A stretch of 64,000 bases of DNA from Sceloporus undulatus (GCF_019175285.1 NC_056527.1:119686339-119750338), one strand, 5' to 3'; numbered from the stretch's first letter, positions 28,130 through 41,400 are shown. The notes: generated by a model from the sequence alone, not told the origin. Numbers and translations: made by a program.

Positions 28130-30360
28130 CCACCTCCAGGGCTGGGAGGGGGGGGGTGGGGTGGGGGGGCTGTGGGGGGCTGGCCGGGGGGGGGTCATAA
28201 TTCTGGCCCCCATGGCCTTTGAATGGGGGGGGCCATAATTCTGTGGCGCTGGAAAAGAGAGGAACGTGTGGGGCAGGATTAGGTGCAGGGTTTCCATTCC
28301 AGGATGTTTGCCCAACAGTTGCTCAGCTATTAAAAGCACCTTTGGAAAAAATAAACCAGCGCTGGGTGCGGGGGGGGGGGGGGGGGGGGGGGGTGTGTGT
28401 CTGGATGTTGAGATGAGAGAGAGATGCACATGGACGCAGAGGGGGCAGTTGTATTTTTGTAGGGGCCGCTGAGGGCAGTAAAGGATCCTGCCCCTCTGGC
28501 TTGAGGCTAGGGGGCAAAGAGGAAACGCATGCCTTGGGCACCACCGCATTGTGTTGTGTGTCTGGCATGTGCCCACTGCTGTGAAAGAAACAGGCGGGCA
28601 AGGCTGTGTGTGTGTGTGTGTGTGTGTCAAAATAGCCCCTCCCCTCAGAAGGGGCTGGTGAGTGGGGGGTATATTTCCCTAAAACAGGCTGCAGCACATG
28701 GCTATCTGCCCAGCACTTCATGTCCCTGTGAAGGTGATCTCCCAGCCCCCCTCCCCCCGGAACTAACTGCCAGACCCCCAGCTGCTGCTCCATGCCTCAG
28801 GCCCCTTTCCTGGATTAGCAAGTGGAAACCGGACCCAGCCCTTGGCAGCCCCCCACATCCGGCAGTCGTGGCCAGCCAAGCCCCCAGGGCAAGGAGAGCG
28901 AGAGGCCACCTGCCCATCCACCTGCGCTGGCCTGAATGCCCCCTCCTCAGGGCTGGCAGGGGGCCTCTTTTGCCCATGGCTTCCCAGCCCCACTGGGACT
29001 GAGGTCCCCCCTCCTGAGCCCTGAGGCTCAGGCCCTTCAGAGGGTTTGTTTGTTTGGAGTGGGGACAACCCCATCTCAGCCCATTGCTGCCCTTTTTGCT
29101 GCCTTTCCCTTGGGCTGCCCCCCCTAAAATCCCTGGGGGGCCTAAGTCCAAGAGCCTCCTCCCTTCATCCTGCACAGAGGAGACCAGCTGTGTCAGTGTG
29201 GACTGGCCAACCCTCAACGGATCCAGTGGGTCTACTGTGGGTGGGTGAGCCTCTTGATCCACGCCACAGACCCCCGGGGGCTCTGAGATCCCCCCTCTAT
29301 GCTGGCCAGGAACGCAAGAGTGAGGGTCCTTATTGCGCTCTGCTTGGTGGGCACCATGAGCACCTGGGCCCACAGTCGGACCCCCATTCTGAGCTCCCCC
29401 TGCCCCCTGGCACAATTGCCACTAACCCACCTGCCCACCTGCGGAGCAAATGCCTCCTTCGACTCGCGCATTCCTCTTTCCCAGCCATTTGGACTTACCC
29501 ACCTTGGTCATGATCCACCGCGCTCCCACCCAGAAACCCAGCCGGCCCCTCCCAGCCCCACCTCTACTGCAGACCTGAACAGGTAAACAATTAGCAGCAG
29601 AAGGCAAACAATGTTATTGGACCACCCACCTGGGGCCTGTTGCTGAGGGGGAGGGCGCCTGGCTTGCAGGGAGGTCCCGGGTGCAAACCTGGGTGCCTCC
29701 CCCCAGGATGGGTGGTTCCCCGTGTGGGGTGGGCACAGGCCTTGGGGGGTGCCAGTTCTGCTGTGGTGACTGTTGGAGGCACCCTGGAGGAGGGGGGTGC
29801 AAAGGCCATGGCCCCCGTGAGGAAAGGTTAAACCCCATGCATGGACAGAAGCATGCCAGCCATACTCTGTGCATTGGGGGGAGGGGGGCATGTGTCATTT
29901 CAATGCAAAGGGTCTGGGGGTGCAGCAGTGTTTCCCCCTTCCTCCACTTAACAGCCACTTCTGCGTATCTGGCTGTGCTCCTTCTGCGCTTCCTCTTCCT
30001 CTTCTGCATTAAGACTTCTAATTCTGCCACAATTCGGGGGTCTCTTTCCTTGCCCCCCCCCTCCAAGCTGCCCAAAGGGAGGGTTTGGCTCATTCTGGCA
30101 GATCTGGGAGATGGTCTGACCCAAAGCAAGGCTCCTTCAGAGTAGACCAGACCCAGGTTTCCCATTCCCAGGAACTGGGCCGGGGAGGGGGGGGCTTCTT
30201 CCTCCAGGCCCACAGAAGAGAAATGCCACAGGAAGGCAGGTGTGTGTGTATCTGTGTCCTTCTGGGACGGGCATCTTCTCATCCCAGCAAAAATTTTGCC
30301 CCAGCTCCGAAGGGGGGAACAGGAGGGGGAGATGCGGAAGCCAGGCCTTGCAGGGCTGTT
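28130..30360. other. Non-coding spacer with G-rich tracts and a TG microsatellite
   Basis: A G-rich stretch spans 28098-28230, a 24-base G run is at 28370-28393 and a TG repeat is at 28605-28627. A few open frames occur but none resembles a known protein. No gene was recognised. Confidence 0.55.
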
Positions 30361-30369
30361 CCTGTGCTG

Positions 30370-31125
30370 GTTCCCTCTCCCCTAGAAGACACAACGTCCG
30401 TAGCTTCGTGGATGTGTGGGACCGGGGGAGGACGCTGGGTGCTTTCAGGGAACCTCTGACAGCTGTTCCGTTCCAACTGAACGGGAAGAAAAGAAAGGCT
30501 TTGGAAAGGATTTTTCTCATGCCGAGTCCGGAGAAAGAGAATGGCTTCCAATTGAAAAAGGGGTCTGGCAAGGCTGCCCTTTATCACCCTATTTGTTTAA
30601 CATAAGCTGAATGTATCTACGCAATCCTGTGTTAGAAGGAGGTGTGGAAAAGAACACCAGCTATTTAAGATATGGAGATGGCACCTTATGACTAGCAGGA
30701 AAATAGCAAGACCTGAACCACTACTGAAGAAAGCCACGGAAGAAAGTGCAAAGGCGGTCGGCAACAGCATCATCCTGGTCTCCTATCTCTGGTTTCTATG
30801 TAGGGCTGCAAAAGCTGAGGACTAAAGAGAGCTGGTAGGAAGGAAATCAACGCATCTGAGACGTGGAGGGGCTGCTAAAGAGATGAACAAATGGGCCTGG
30901 AACAGATCGAGCCCAAACTCTCCCTGGAAGCCAAGATGACTAAACCAGGCATCATGAGAGGGAAAGACCCTAATGCTTAGCAAGGTAGAAGGGGCAGGAA
31001 AGGAGGCAAGCGGCCCCATTCCAGGCCGAGGGGCTCCACTGGAAGCCGCAGACTGAGCAGAGCAATGGCTCTTTCATGGAGTTGCCATAAAGTGAAGTTG
31101 ATGGCAGTTAACAACAACAACACAG
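30370..31125 (+). mobile_element. Bov-B (RTE) LINE fragment
   Basis: The plus strand carries reverse-transcriptase sequence (WLPIEKGVWQGCPLSPYLFN, about 30530-30600), then a degenerate region and the Bov-B C-terminal block GLEQIEPKLSLEAKMTK (about 30895-30945). It ends with the tail TTGCCATAAAGTGAAGTTGA and ACAACAACA at 31120. Several frame breaks are present. Confidence 0.8.
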
Positions 31126-31194
31126 CCACTGCTGAACCCTGGGACTTCTTGTTTGTTATGCAATGGAGTTTTGTTATACAATGGAAAGGAGAAG

Positions 31195-33645
31195 CCAGGC
31201 AAAGTCCTAGACTTTAGGAGAGCGGATTTCAGTAAACTTAGAGAAGTATGAGGGCATTCCATGGTCAGAAATACTAAAAGATAAAGGAGTTCAGGACGGA
31301 TGGGATTTCCAAAAGGGAGATACTGAAGGCACAATTTCAAACAGTTCCAGTGAGAAAGAAAAACGGGAGACGTCTCAAGAACCAGGATGGAGACTAAGGA
31401 ACTTTCAATGGAGATGAGTTTGAAAGGAAGATGATAAGAAATGGAAAAGGGGGAATCACAAAAAAGGAATTCAAAGAAATAGCAGGCATTGTAGGGTAAA
31501 GTCAGAAAAGCTAGCGCAGAATGAACTCAGTCTTCCTAGAGAGGTTAAGAACAAAAAAAGGGCTTTTTGGGATATGTCCGCAGCAAAAAGGAAGAAGAAG
31601 GAAACGGGTACGTTCACTGACGATGAGAAGATGGCAAATGCTAAAGAAGACAGAGAAAAGGCAGAATTACTCAAACCTTCTTTGCCTCTTGTTTCTCAGA
31701 AAAGGGAAAGGGGCTCAACCTGAGATAATGGAAGCAGAGGGATTCAGAGAATAAGTAAAGAGATAGTAGAGGAACACCTTATTAATCTAGAATTTAAGTC
31801 TCCGGGACCAGATGAACTCCATCCAAGGTATTAAAAGAAGGCAAATGTCATATCGGAGCCATGGCAATAATAACCTTTGAGGACTCCTGGAGAAGAGAGG
31901 AAGTCCACCAGCCGACTGGAGGAGGGCAAACGTTGTCCCCATCTTCAAAAAGGGGGAAGAAGGAGGATCCCAACAATATCCTCCAGTTAGCTGAGATCAA
32001 TCCCAGGAAAGATTCTGGAGCAGATCATTAAACAGAGAGAGTCTGTGAACATCTAGAAGGCAATGGCCATCATCACACACAAAAGTCAACATGGGTTTCA
32101 GAGAAAGAAGTCATGCCAGACAAACCCTGATCTCTTCTTTGATAAAATGACCACTTTGGTAGATGAAGGGAATGCTGTGATGAGTATACTGGATTTCAGT
32201 AAGACCGGTGAACAAAGTCCCCCCTTGACATTCTTGCAAAGAAGCTTGTAAAATGTGGGCTAGACAAGGCAACTGTTAAGGGGATTTGTAACTGGTTGAC
32301 CGGTCGAACCCAAAGGATGGTCAGCAATGGCTCCTTTTCACCTTGGAGAGAAGTGACCAGTGGGGGGTCCAGTGGGGCTCTGTCCTGGGCCCAGGGCTAT
32401 TCAACATCTTTATCAATGACTTGGAGGACAGAATTGGGGGCATACTTATCACATTTGCAGATGACACCAAATTAGGAGGAATAGCTAATACTCCAAAGGA
32501 CAGGATCAAGATTCAAAATGATCTGAATAGACTAGAAAGCTGGGCTAAAACTAGCAAAATGAAATTCAACACGGAGAAATGTAAGGCACTGCACTTAGGG
32601 AGGAAAAACGAAAAGCACAGATNNNNNNNNNNNNNNNNNNNNNNNNNNNNNNNNNNNNNNNNNNNNNNNNNNNNNNNNNNNNNNNNNNNNNNNNNNNNNN
32701 NNNNNNNNNNNNNNNNNNNNNNGACTTGGAGGACAGAATTGGGGGCATACTTATCACATTTGCAGATGACACCAAATTAGGATGAATAGCTAATACTCCA
32801 AAGGACAGGATCAAGATTCAAAATGACCTGAACAGACTAGAAAGTTGGGCCACAGCTAACAAAATAAGATTCAACACGGAGAAATGTAAGGTACTGCACT
32901 TAGGGAGGAAAAACGAAAAGCACAGATATAGGATTATGGGGGACACCTGGCTGAATGAGAGACTTCTACGTGTGAAAGGGATCTAGGAGTCTTAGTAGAC
33001 CACAAGTTGAACATGAGTCAAGAATGCGATGCGGCAGCTAACAAGGCCAATGTGATTTTAGGCTGCATCAGTAAAAGTATAGTATCTAGATCAAGGGAAG
33101 TAATAGTCCCTCTCTATTCTGCTCTGAGTCTAATTCTGGGCAAAACAGTTCAAAAAGGACATTGAGAAACTGGAGCCATGTGTCCAAAGGAGGGCAACTA
33201 AAATGGTGAAGGGTCTGGAAACCATTCCTATGAAGAATGACTGAGGGAGATGGGGATGTTTATCCTGGAGAAGAGAAGGTTAAGAGGGGATATGATAGAG
33301 CCCTGTTTAAATACTTGAAGGGATGCCATATTGAGGAGAGAGTAAGCTTGTTTTCTGCTGCTCCAGAGAATAGGACCCAATGGAGGAATTGGTGTAAGCT
33401 AAAGGAAAAGAGATTCCAGCTCAACATTAGGAGGGACTTCCTGAGAGTAAGGGCTCTTTGACAGTGGAACCCACTCCTTCCTCGGAGTGTAGTGGAGTCT
33501 CCTTCCTTGGAGGCTGTCTTTAAGCAGAGGCTGGAAGGCCATCTGTCAATGGGGATGCTTTGATTTGGATTTCCTGCATGGCAGAAGAATGGGGTTGGAC
33601 TGGATCAGGGCCCTTGCGGTCTCTTCCAACTCTGATTCTATGAGG
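31195..33645 (+). mobile_element. CR1 LINE, long copy interrupted by gap 3
   Basis: The plus strand shows the CR1 ORF2 order: a leader region (KDKGVQDGWDF, about 31280), a PDELHPR-like block (about 31810), GFQRKKSCQTN (about 32090), SKTGEQSP, NWLTGRTQRMVSNGSFS, VLGPGLFNIFINDLEDRIGG and FADDTKLGG (32390-32480), MKFNTEKCKALHLGRKN, then after the gap the QWRNWCKLKEKRFQLNIRRD block. It ends with AACTCTGATTCTATGA at about 33641. Several frame breaks are present. The RT block appears on both sides of the gap (see findings). Confidence 0.9.
32623..32722. other. Scaffold gap 3 (100 N)
   Basis: Exactly 100 N inside a CR1 LINE. The 205 bases to its left (32418-32622) and the 205 to its right (32723-32927) are about 95% identical. 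Confidence 0.99.
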
Positions 33646-35400
33646 AACACCTTGGCAAAGAACACTGCTTGAGATCATCTCCTTCAAGCTCCAGGGGTCA
33701 ACCCAGGATCCAAAATGCAGGATCTGCTCCTTTTCCAGAGCCTGCCAGCCCCCAGCAAAAGCAAGGCCTCCCCGTCACCATGCAGCATGTGTCTCCATTC
33801 CTCTGCCCCATGGCTGCCATTGCTACATGTGGGGAAGGGGGAGGCGGAGGCTGTGGCTGAGAGCAGCTGGAGGGCCGAAGGCAGATCCCTCGCTTGACCT
33901 CTCTGCCTCCTTCCTTCCTTCTTTCACTCACTGGCTCTGGCCTTGCCCTCCGGAGACACAGAGGAGAACATCTCGGCCCCGTCTTCTGCCTGATAGCCCC
34001 TCGGATATTTGAAGCCTCCCGTCCCCCCTTCTCTTCTCTTCTCTTCTCTTCTCCAGGCTACAGATGCTCCTCCAAGTCCTTTCATGCGTCTCTGATAAGG
34101 AGCTGCTCCCCACCCCTGGCAGCAATGGCCTCCGAGTCGGTGCACAAATTGCTCTCCTTCCCTTTCCAGAGAAGGAAGATCCATCAAGAGGGGTCAAGGT
34201 GAAGGGAATCAACGCCCTCCAAATCTGAACAAAGGAGCTGCAGCTGCCCTTCAGAAATGTGGCAGTTAGGGCTCTGTTCTCTGTGCTGCATGGCACTCTC
34301 CTCACAACCGCCGCAAAAGGAAACAACCCCCCAAAGCCCCAGAGGGATGAATGCATCCCCTCGCTTTCTTGAAAGCTAAAACGAGTCTCCGCCGTGATTT
34401 TTCCTGAGGCTTCTGAGGCTTTTTTGGCCTGCTCCTTGGCCAACATCACTCCTTGCAAGGATTCTTCTTGGGCTGCAAGGCCTGTGTTTGGCTTCTGCCA
34501 AGTGATCTAGAACTGCCTCCTCCTTCCTGGGCTGGAAGCTGAATAATGAACAGGCTGATTGACACCAAGGGCCTCTGACAAGAGCACCTGGGTCCTCTAG
34601 GTCAGCAGCCAGGATCCCTGGGGGTGCGGGTGGGCATGCAAGCACACACAAGGCACCCAGGATCCTCTGCGGGTGGACAGCCAAGGATGGTTTGGGGCTC
34701 CTTTCCTCCTTGCACAGAATTGCGGGGTGGGAGACTGCAAACCTCATGGGGGACCAAGGGAGGGAGGGAGGGAGGGGGATCCGTTCCAAGTAGACCCCCC
34801 CTTGAGAATGGCTGCTGCGTTGCCCAGCAGGAACATCTAGGAGGCCGCTGCATGGGGCAGGTGTCTTCCTCCAAGGTGGCAGTGGTGACAATTGTGTGGG
34901 GCATCCCTGCCATCCTCCTTCCTGGCACCACCATCTTGGGCACGCCGTTCGCAGGCAAGCGTATGGAGGACCAAGGCCTTCTCAGGGCCTGGTCACAGAG
35001 ACAGAGCACTGGGAGGCTTTCTCACAAACCAATGGATGTGGGGAAAGGCTTGGTGAGTGTGTGTTTGTGTGCAGAGCCCAGTGAGGGCTGTGACAAAGGT
35101 TGCACCCAAGGCCTTCGCTGGGCCCTTGAGGGCACTGGCTGCTCTGGGCCCATTTTCCCCTTCTGCTGGGGGTCTAGGAGGTAGTTGCTCCCAGGGGCCC
35201 TGGCTGGTGCTTTGGGGGGGTCTTCCCCTTGTGAGGGTGTTGAAGGGGCCACATGGCCACCCTTGGGCTCTCAGGGGGCCCTCCAAGGTCTGACTGGGGC
35301 CCTGCCTTTGCCCCCATCCCATCCTGGGGGGGGCACTGGGACCTGGATCCTGGCAGCCTTTGCATGCATCCCCCAGAGACCCCCTCTGCTTCTTAGGCCC
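33646..35400. other. Spacer without a recognisable gene
   Basis: Mixed unique-looking sequence with a TCTTC tandem run (34029-34052) and a GGGA run (34760-34778). Open frames here match nothing known to me. Confidence 0.5.
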
Positions 35401-37300
35401 CACAAAGAGCGGGGGGGGGGGTCTTAAAATCTGTCCCAAGATAAACAGCAGCCCTTGGTTGGGGGGAGATGTAGGGGGAGAGAGACAATGTCACCCCCAT
35501 CAAGCTCCCCAAAGCCAGGGATGGGGGCCCACGTGTCCCCCAGGAAGAGGGGCACTCAAAAGGCATTAGGTCCACACACAGCCCCCCAACATGCCTCTGC
35601 CCCCAGCCTCCCTGGGCCCCCCTTTTCTGGGACGGAAGAGGGAGGGAGGGAGGGAGGGAGGGAGGGAAGGGGTCAGGGGGGCTCACTGTCCCCCCAAAGA
35701 CCCCCTTCCTTGTCCACGTTGCCCACCGGGCCCAGAGGCCTCTGGGGGGCTGCTGGGAAGAATGGGAATCCTCTTCCCTCCCCTTGGAGATGGTGGTGTC
35801 CCCCATGTGGGGGGGGGCTGGAGGGGCTGGGATTCCCCTCCTCCACCTGGACCCCCCAACAATCACAGGGAGGGCGGGGGGCGAGTGGAGTCCGGATGCC
35901 TGGCTTCCTGCCTTCCCTCCTTCCAGCCCCCGATCCTCCCCCCAAATCGCGCAGCTGCTGTTTGCAAACACTGCGGGGCCAGCCATGGACAAGCCGGGAA
36001 GAGACCCCCAAAAAAAAAACCTCTCCGGAGGAAAGGGGGAGGGCGGCGGAGCCAAGGAGCGGCAGGACCCCCCCCACCGGCCCAGACGCCCCCAAAGAGG
36101 GAGGGAGGGAGGGAGGGGGAATGGGGCACGGACGCAACCCGTCTCCCCCCCCCCGCGCAGGCCCAATTGTGGGGGTCCCTTTCCTCCGCTGGAGAGTGGC
36201 TTTGCAAAGGGCCGGGGGGGGGACTTCGAGAGGCCAGGCGACTTTTTGCAGGCCCCCCACCCGCTGGAGAGGCAAAGATGGGGGGCGCCGAAGGGAAAGG
36301 AGGGGTGCCTTTCGAGGGGGGGGCGCTGAGGGGAGGGGTACGAGGAGATCCCCCTCCGCCCCTTCTCCCCCCAGCTGCTCCTCGGGGGGTCAGAGAGGGG
36401 AAGCGATGGCTTTCCAGCCCCCCCCCCAACATCGCCGCTCGGTCGGAGGGGGTCCTCTTCGGGGTTGCCGCGTCAGAGGCCCTATCGGGGGGGGGAGACC
36501 GATGGTGGGGCCGCCGATGCCCCCTCCATTCCAAGGAATGAGGAGCCTCACTTTCCCGGGGTTCTCTCCCCCCCCGCCCCTTACCTGCCCCGAAGGAGGA
36601 CAAGGAGGAGGAGGGGAAGGCTCCGGTCAGTCGCTTCTGCCTCGCTTCTGCTTCTGCTCTCAGCCGAAGGGAGGGGGAGGGAGGGCGGGGGGGGGGATGA
36701 GGGCCCCCCTCCCGGACTGACCCCCCCACGACAGGAGGAGGAGGAGGAGGAGGGGCCCAGGACTCCCGGCGGGGGGGGTCCCCCCTAGAGTCCCGGGGGC
36801 CCTTATTCGGAGCTGGGGGGACGACCCCCTCCCCCTGCGAGACCCTGCGCCTCGGGGGCGAGACCGGGGGAGAAGGGGGACGTGCGAATGGGAAGACACG
36901 TGTCAACCCCAAGCCCCCTCCGTTGCCTCCAGCACCTCCGCTCTGGACAGCGACCCCTCCCTCCCTCCGGGTCTGGGGCAAAGGGGGGGGGGTTCCGGGG
37001 CCCGGAGGGCCCGGTTTTAAGGGCGGGGGGTTAGGGATGGCGACCCGGCCACCAGGGGGGGCCTTTGGGGCCTGTCCCTCCCGCCCCCGCCCCGCCCTTT
37101 CCTCCGGGGGGAGGGGAAAGGCCGCTGCCTCCCGCGGGATCCTGGGAAAGGCGGCTGCCAGGGGCGCCCCAGGCGGAGCAGGCGAGGGAAGCCCGGCCGA
37201 GGGGGAGCGGGGCTGGGGCCCCCAGAGGCCCCTGGGCCCCTAACCCACTCCCTCCTCTGGGCCTCTCCTGCTCGCCTGGGGATGCTGGGCTCCCTCTGGC
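35400..37300 (-). promoter_or_regulatory. Orphan CpG island with a candidate minus-strand first exon
   Basis: About 1.9 kb of very GC- and CpG-rich DNA. On the minus strand a purine-rich leader (GAGAGCAGAAGCAGAAGCGA from about 36664) ends in GGGGCAG at 36585 with a strong donor GTAAGG (36584-36579). It has no start codon, so it would be a 5' UTR exon. ACHE, about 11 kb away and on the same strand, has an acceptor with no known first exon and is one candidate owner. The long open frames here are low-complexity Pro/Gly/Arg shadows. Confidence 0.45.
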
Positions 37301-39929
37301 TTCTCTGAAGATGCCAAAGCCACCGAGGCTGCTGGCGAAGGGACGCCAGGAATCGCCTCTTCTGGGACCTGGCCCCAGAGCCCCCCAAACCCACCAACAA
37401 CTCATGATTCTGGGTTTGGCCGCACTGGCCCACAGGGCCGGGGGGGGGCTTCGAGAAGGCCCCCGTGGCAACGGGGCCCCTCGGCTGCCCCAGTCTGAGA
37501 GAGCTCCGGGGCCTCAGGCAGCGGCGGGAACCGAGTTCCAATCCTCCAGGAGTTCCAATCCTCCAGGAGCTTCAGCGGCTGACCCTGGGCAACCTGCCCT
37601 CCCAAATCGCAAGGCTTCTTGTGGAGAGGGTTGGGGGTTGGAAGAGCCCTAGTTGCCCCCCAGACCCTGGGAGGGAGGAGGCCTGGATGCCCACAATGCC
37701 CAGGAGAGAATGATGCCCGGTGGGCCTGGCACCTGGGGGGCACAAGGACTTTCCTCTCCGCAGTTGCTTGCCTTAGGCTGGTGCAGCATTTGGGGTGGGG
37801 CCATTGGTAGCAAAGGAGCAGAGTTTGGGGGTGAACAAGGAGCAGAGCTGCCAGGCTCCCCTCCTCACCCACCTTTTTTGGAGGGAGTTTCCGATCAAGA
37901 GACAGGATCCTCTCATGTGGGGGTGCCTCTGAGCATGCGCAGAGTGCTGTGGAAGTCACCATACTGAGATGGCAGGAGCTGTGAGCTCGAGGCTGTCTGC
38001 CTGCCCAGCCTCCCTGTGTGTATTCCTGCCTCCCTGATGGAGGCAGGAATACCCTCCCCCCAGTTTCCATCGCCTTGAGCCCCAGTGGCATGTGGGGTGG
38101 CTGCTGGGTCTTCACAGCCCCAGAGGCACTTCTCCCCCCCCCCCCACACACACGCACACACAGCTCTGCTCCTCTGAGGCGGTTTGGCCCAACTGGGATC
38201 AAGCCTGCTCTGGGTGTGATTGGCATTGTCCAGGGATGGCTGACCAAGGCGGAGGAAGAGAGGCCGCAGGAGTCTCTTTGGCCAAATTGGGGCTTAGCAT
38301 GTTTGCCATCAGGGAGGAGAGGGATCCCAAGGGCTTTGCTGCCGCTTAGCTCCAGGGCCCAGGTGAACCCGAGCATGGCAAACACGCAGATGCAGGGATG
38401 CCACGGAGGGCGTCGGTGGGGGTGGCCTGGCATCTCAAGGGTGGTGCAAGGAAGCAAAGCATGCCTTAGCGGAGGTCCAAGGGGGAGGCAGCAGTGGCCC
38501 ACGATGTTGGCCCCCCAGGCAGCACCCCGGATATGGACTCCCTTGGGGCTCCTTTGGCCCACCTCTCCGCCGTTGTGCCCATGGTGACATAGGCTACAAC
38601 CGACACCATCAAGAGCAATGTAGCCCCTTTATCCTGCAGCTCCCCTGGGACTGGCAGCCATTTTAAAATCGAATTGACCCAAGGAATGCACAGAAGGCTG
38701 TGGCCAACAGACGGGCGGGCGGGTGGGGTTTTGGGTGGGTGGGGGTGTTTGGGAGGGGGTCAAAGGCAGTAGAGAGCCCGCCCCTGACTTCAACAGAGGA
38801 ATGAGAGCACTTGCACCAGCTGGACCAGGGGTCATCTGCCCTATCTCCACCCCCGGATTCAGTGCTGGGCATCTCCAGTGGTCTTTTGCCTGGCCCTCCT
38901 TTGGCTGGAGACCCCTTGGCCTGCCCCATCTGTGGCCCCAGTGGGAGCAGAGGTTCCCTTAGGAGGCACAGAGGGGCTGGTTGCCTTGGGATGCTCCATC
39001 TCCCCCTTTAAAATGTGGCCCACTTGGCCTCTCACTGGCCTGCCCTCTTTATCTGCCCTCTGAGCATGCCTATCATGTGTTTCTAGGCATTTAAAGTGTT
39101 TTGTGACCCACTAAAACAAACCTTGCTAGAGTTCGGGCCATAAAAGCAAACGGGAAACGTTTTACTCTCAACAAACAAACGCACCCACAAGGGTCCGCCT
39201 GGCCTGGCGCCTGGGCTATCTGTGGGGCCTGGAGGGCAGGAGGTGGGCAGTGAATCTCCAGGAATCCCCAAGGCCAGAGGGGGGGCAGGACCCAGCAAGG
39301 GATCCCTGTGAAGCTGCTGGAGGGACCTTTGGTGAGCCTGGCTGTTCCTTCCTGGACTGAGCTGGGGGGCACCAGGTTCAAATCCCAACATCACATCCCA
39401 TAAGACACTCCAAGGGATGCCCCACAGGCATTGCTCACCCACTCCCTTTTGTGACCTTAGCCTTCTGCCATCTGCAGTCTGGGAAGAATGCAAGCAGCCT
39501 ACCTCACAGAGTTGTGGGCTGTGTTTGCACACACTCAAGAGCTGTAGACATAGCCCTTTGTGGAAAGCAACAGGCTCTGGCCCTGTCCTCCCTTCCCTCC
39601 ATTCCTGCCATCTTCTGCCTTGGAGAGGGTTCCAAAGGGTTGGCACCGTGCCCAAACACCAACAATTAAATGGTGCTGAATAAACAATTTCCCGTCAAGC
39701 AAAACCTGTTTGGAGTCTTATCTGAAGCGGAAAATGGCCGAGTGCGCTATGCCAGAGGCCATTGGGCCCAAGGCTGTGCAGGAGCACAGAAGGACGTTGG
39801 CAGGACCCCTCCTGGACCCGCTTCCAGCTCCCTCTGCCCCTTTGCTAAAGGGGGGGGGGCTGGAGTTGCCCCTCTTCCATCTTGTCCAGCCAGAGGAGCC
39901 CCCAGGGAAGGTGGATGCATGCTTTGCTG
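37301..39929. other. Spacer with a degenerate SINE
   Basis: No gene was recognised. A B-box-like GGTTCAAATCCC at 39374-39385 and CCTACCTCACAGAGTTGTGG (about 39499-39518) mark a degraded tRNA-type SINE. Confidence 0.45.
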
Positions 39930-40130
39930 GGAAGGAGGCTGTCCATTGAACATCAGAAGGAACTCCTTGGCAGAGAAAGCGGTTTGCCGATGGAATCCAC
40001 TGCCGCTTTGGGGGGTGGCCAGGCTTCTTCTCTGGGCGTCCCCAAAAAGAGGCTGGATGGTTCCCTGCTTCAGAGGATGTTTTAGGCCTGCACTGAAAGC
40101 GGGGCGTTGGACTCAGTGGCCCACGGGGGA
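39930..40130 (+). mobile_element. CR1-like LINE 3'-end fragment (divergent subfamily)
   Basis: It reads NIRRNSLAEKAVCRWNPLPL followed by ASPKRGWMVPCFRGCF, a CR1 C-terminal end, and finishes with GGCGTTGGACTCAGTGGCCC. It differs clearly from the other CR1 copies in the window. Confidence 0.65.
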
Positions 40131-40513
40131 TCCATCCCAAGGGCAGTGGCCAGCTCTTGCCTCCCATCTTTCCCCCTGCGCAGGTCCAGCATCTCTTCTA
40201 CCTGACCAGTGTCCATGGACAGATGGACGGACGGATGGACAGATAGACGGATGGCACAAGCCAGGGGGCCTCCAGGAAGGCTTCATCTCCCCATTGCCCA
40301 TCAAGGAGATGGGCCCAGCGATGCGGCTGGGAACCCAACTGACTCAAATGGTAGTGGCTGTGGCTGGAGGGGGCTTCAGCGCTTGCTTCCTCTACTCAGC
40401 TCCCCAAGATTTTGAAGGAAGTGTCCCCCCCCCAAGTCCTAGGTACAGGACACTGGCAGCCCTGTGATCCTGAAAGATCCAAAGTGACTGATTTATTCAC
40501 CCCACCCTAAATG

Positions 40514-40740
40514 CCCTAAAGGACCTGACCCTCTCTAATCTTGGAAGCTAAGCAGGGTCAGACCTGGTTAGTCCTTGGATGGGTGACTGCTAGGGAACAC
40601 CAGATGCTGGAGGCTCTATTTCAAAGAGAGGAACTGGCAAGACCACCTCTAAGGATTCCTTGCCTAAGAAAACCCTGAGAAATTCATGGGGTCGCCATAA
40701 GTTGACAGGGGGCTTGTAGGCATGTGATGCACACACACAG
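40514..40740 (+). mobile_element. 5S-rRNA-derived SINE with a Sauria-type tail
   Basis: The head (about 40514-40605) is 5S rRNA-like: CTAATCTTGGAAGCTAAGCA, GGGTCAGACCTGGTTAGTCC and TTGGATGGGTGAC. It includes the internal control region. The tail carries CCCTGAGAAATTCATGGGGT and CGCCATAAGTTGACAGG, then a CA repeat. This is a 5S-Sauria-type SINE, mobilised by Bov-B. Confidence 0.82.
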
Positions 40741-41400
40741 AGTGCCCCTGGCCTGCTGCCCTTCCTGGTGCCATGAGGACAAGAGAACTTGAGAGCTGCA
40801 CAGTGATGGAGGGCAAAGGTGGAAGAGGAGGGCGAGGTGCCCAAGGTGGAGGCCGAGGGGATGGGAATGACTCCAAGGGGCATCCTGGGAGCGCTATTTA
40901 TAGCTCTTGCATTGCTTGAGCTGCTCCTATTAGATAAACACTGGCCAGGACGCAGCTTTTGGTGCCCTTGTGCAGCACTTTTACTCACAGAGGTGCCAGC
41001 GGCTAGCAAGCAACACCTGCAACCAACCCTCTTGAAGGGTGTGACGTCAAGCTGGGCTTTGCAGGAGCAGAGCGATAATGGGCAGAATTAGGGAAGAGAG
41101 GTGCTGGTGGCACACAAGCAGGCCAGTGCCAGGGACCGTGCCCCGTTGCAACACGTGCTGCGTCTGGCACACAGGTACACACAACAGCAACAGCCCATCT
41201 CTTGTCCCTCCCCCCAGTCCAAGACAAACAGGCCTCAGGTGTTTGCAAAGCCAGCTTGGCTCGGAGATTGGGTTCTTTCTTCCTTTCCTGGGTCTGTAGA
41301 ATGTAATCTGTCAGACACTGATGTACACACACACAAACACACACAGAGGTCACACAATACACACTAGAGTGACAGGTGTCTGGGGAGGGAAGGAGTGGGA

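Noticed and set aside
29660-29720. tRNA-like B-box (GGTGCAAACC)
   Set aside because: No matching A-box or cloverleaf was found around it.
35455-36981. Long overlapping Pro/Gly/Arg-rich frames on both strands
   Set aside because: They are low-complexity frames produced by a CpG island and differ in every frame, with no recognised domain.
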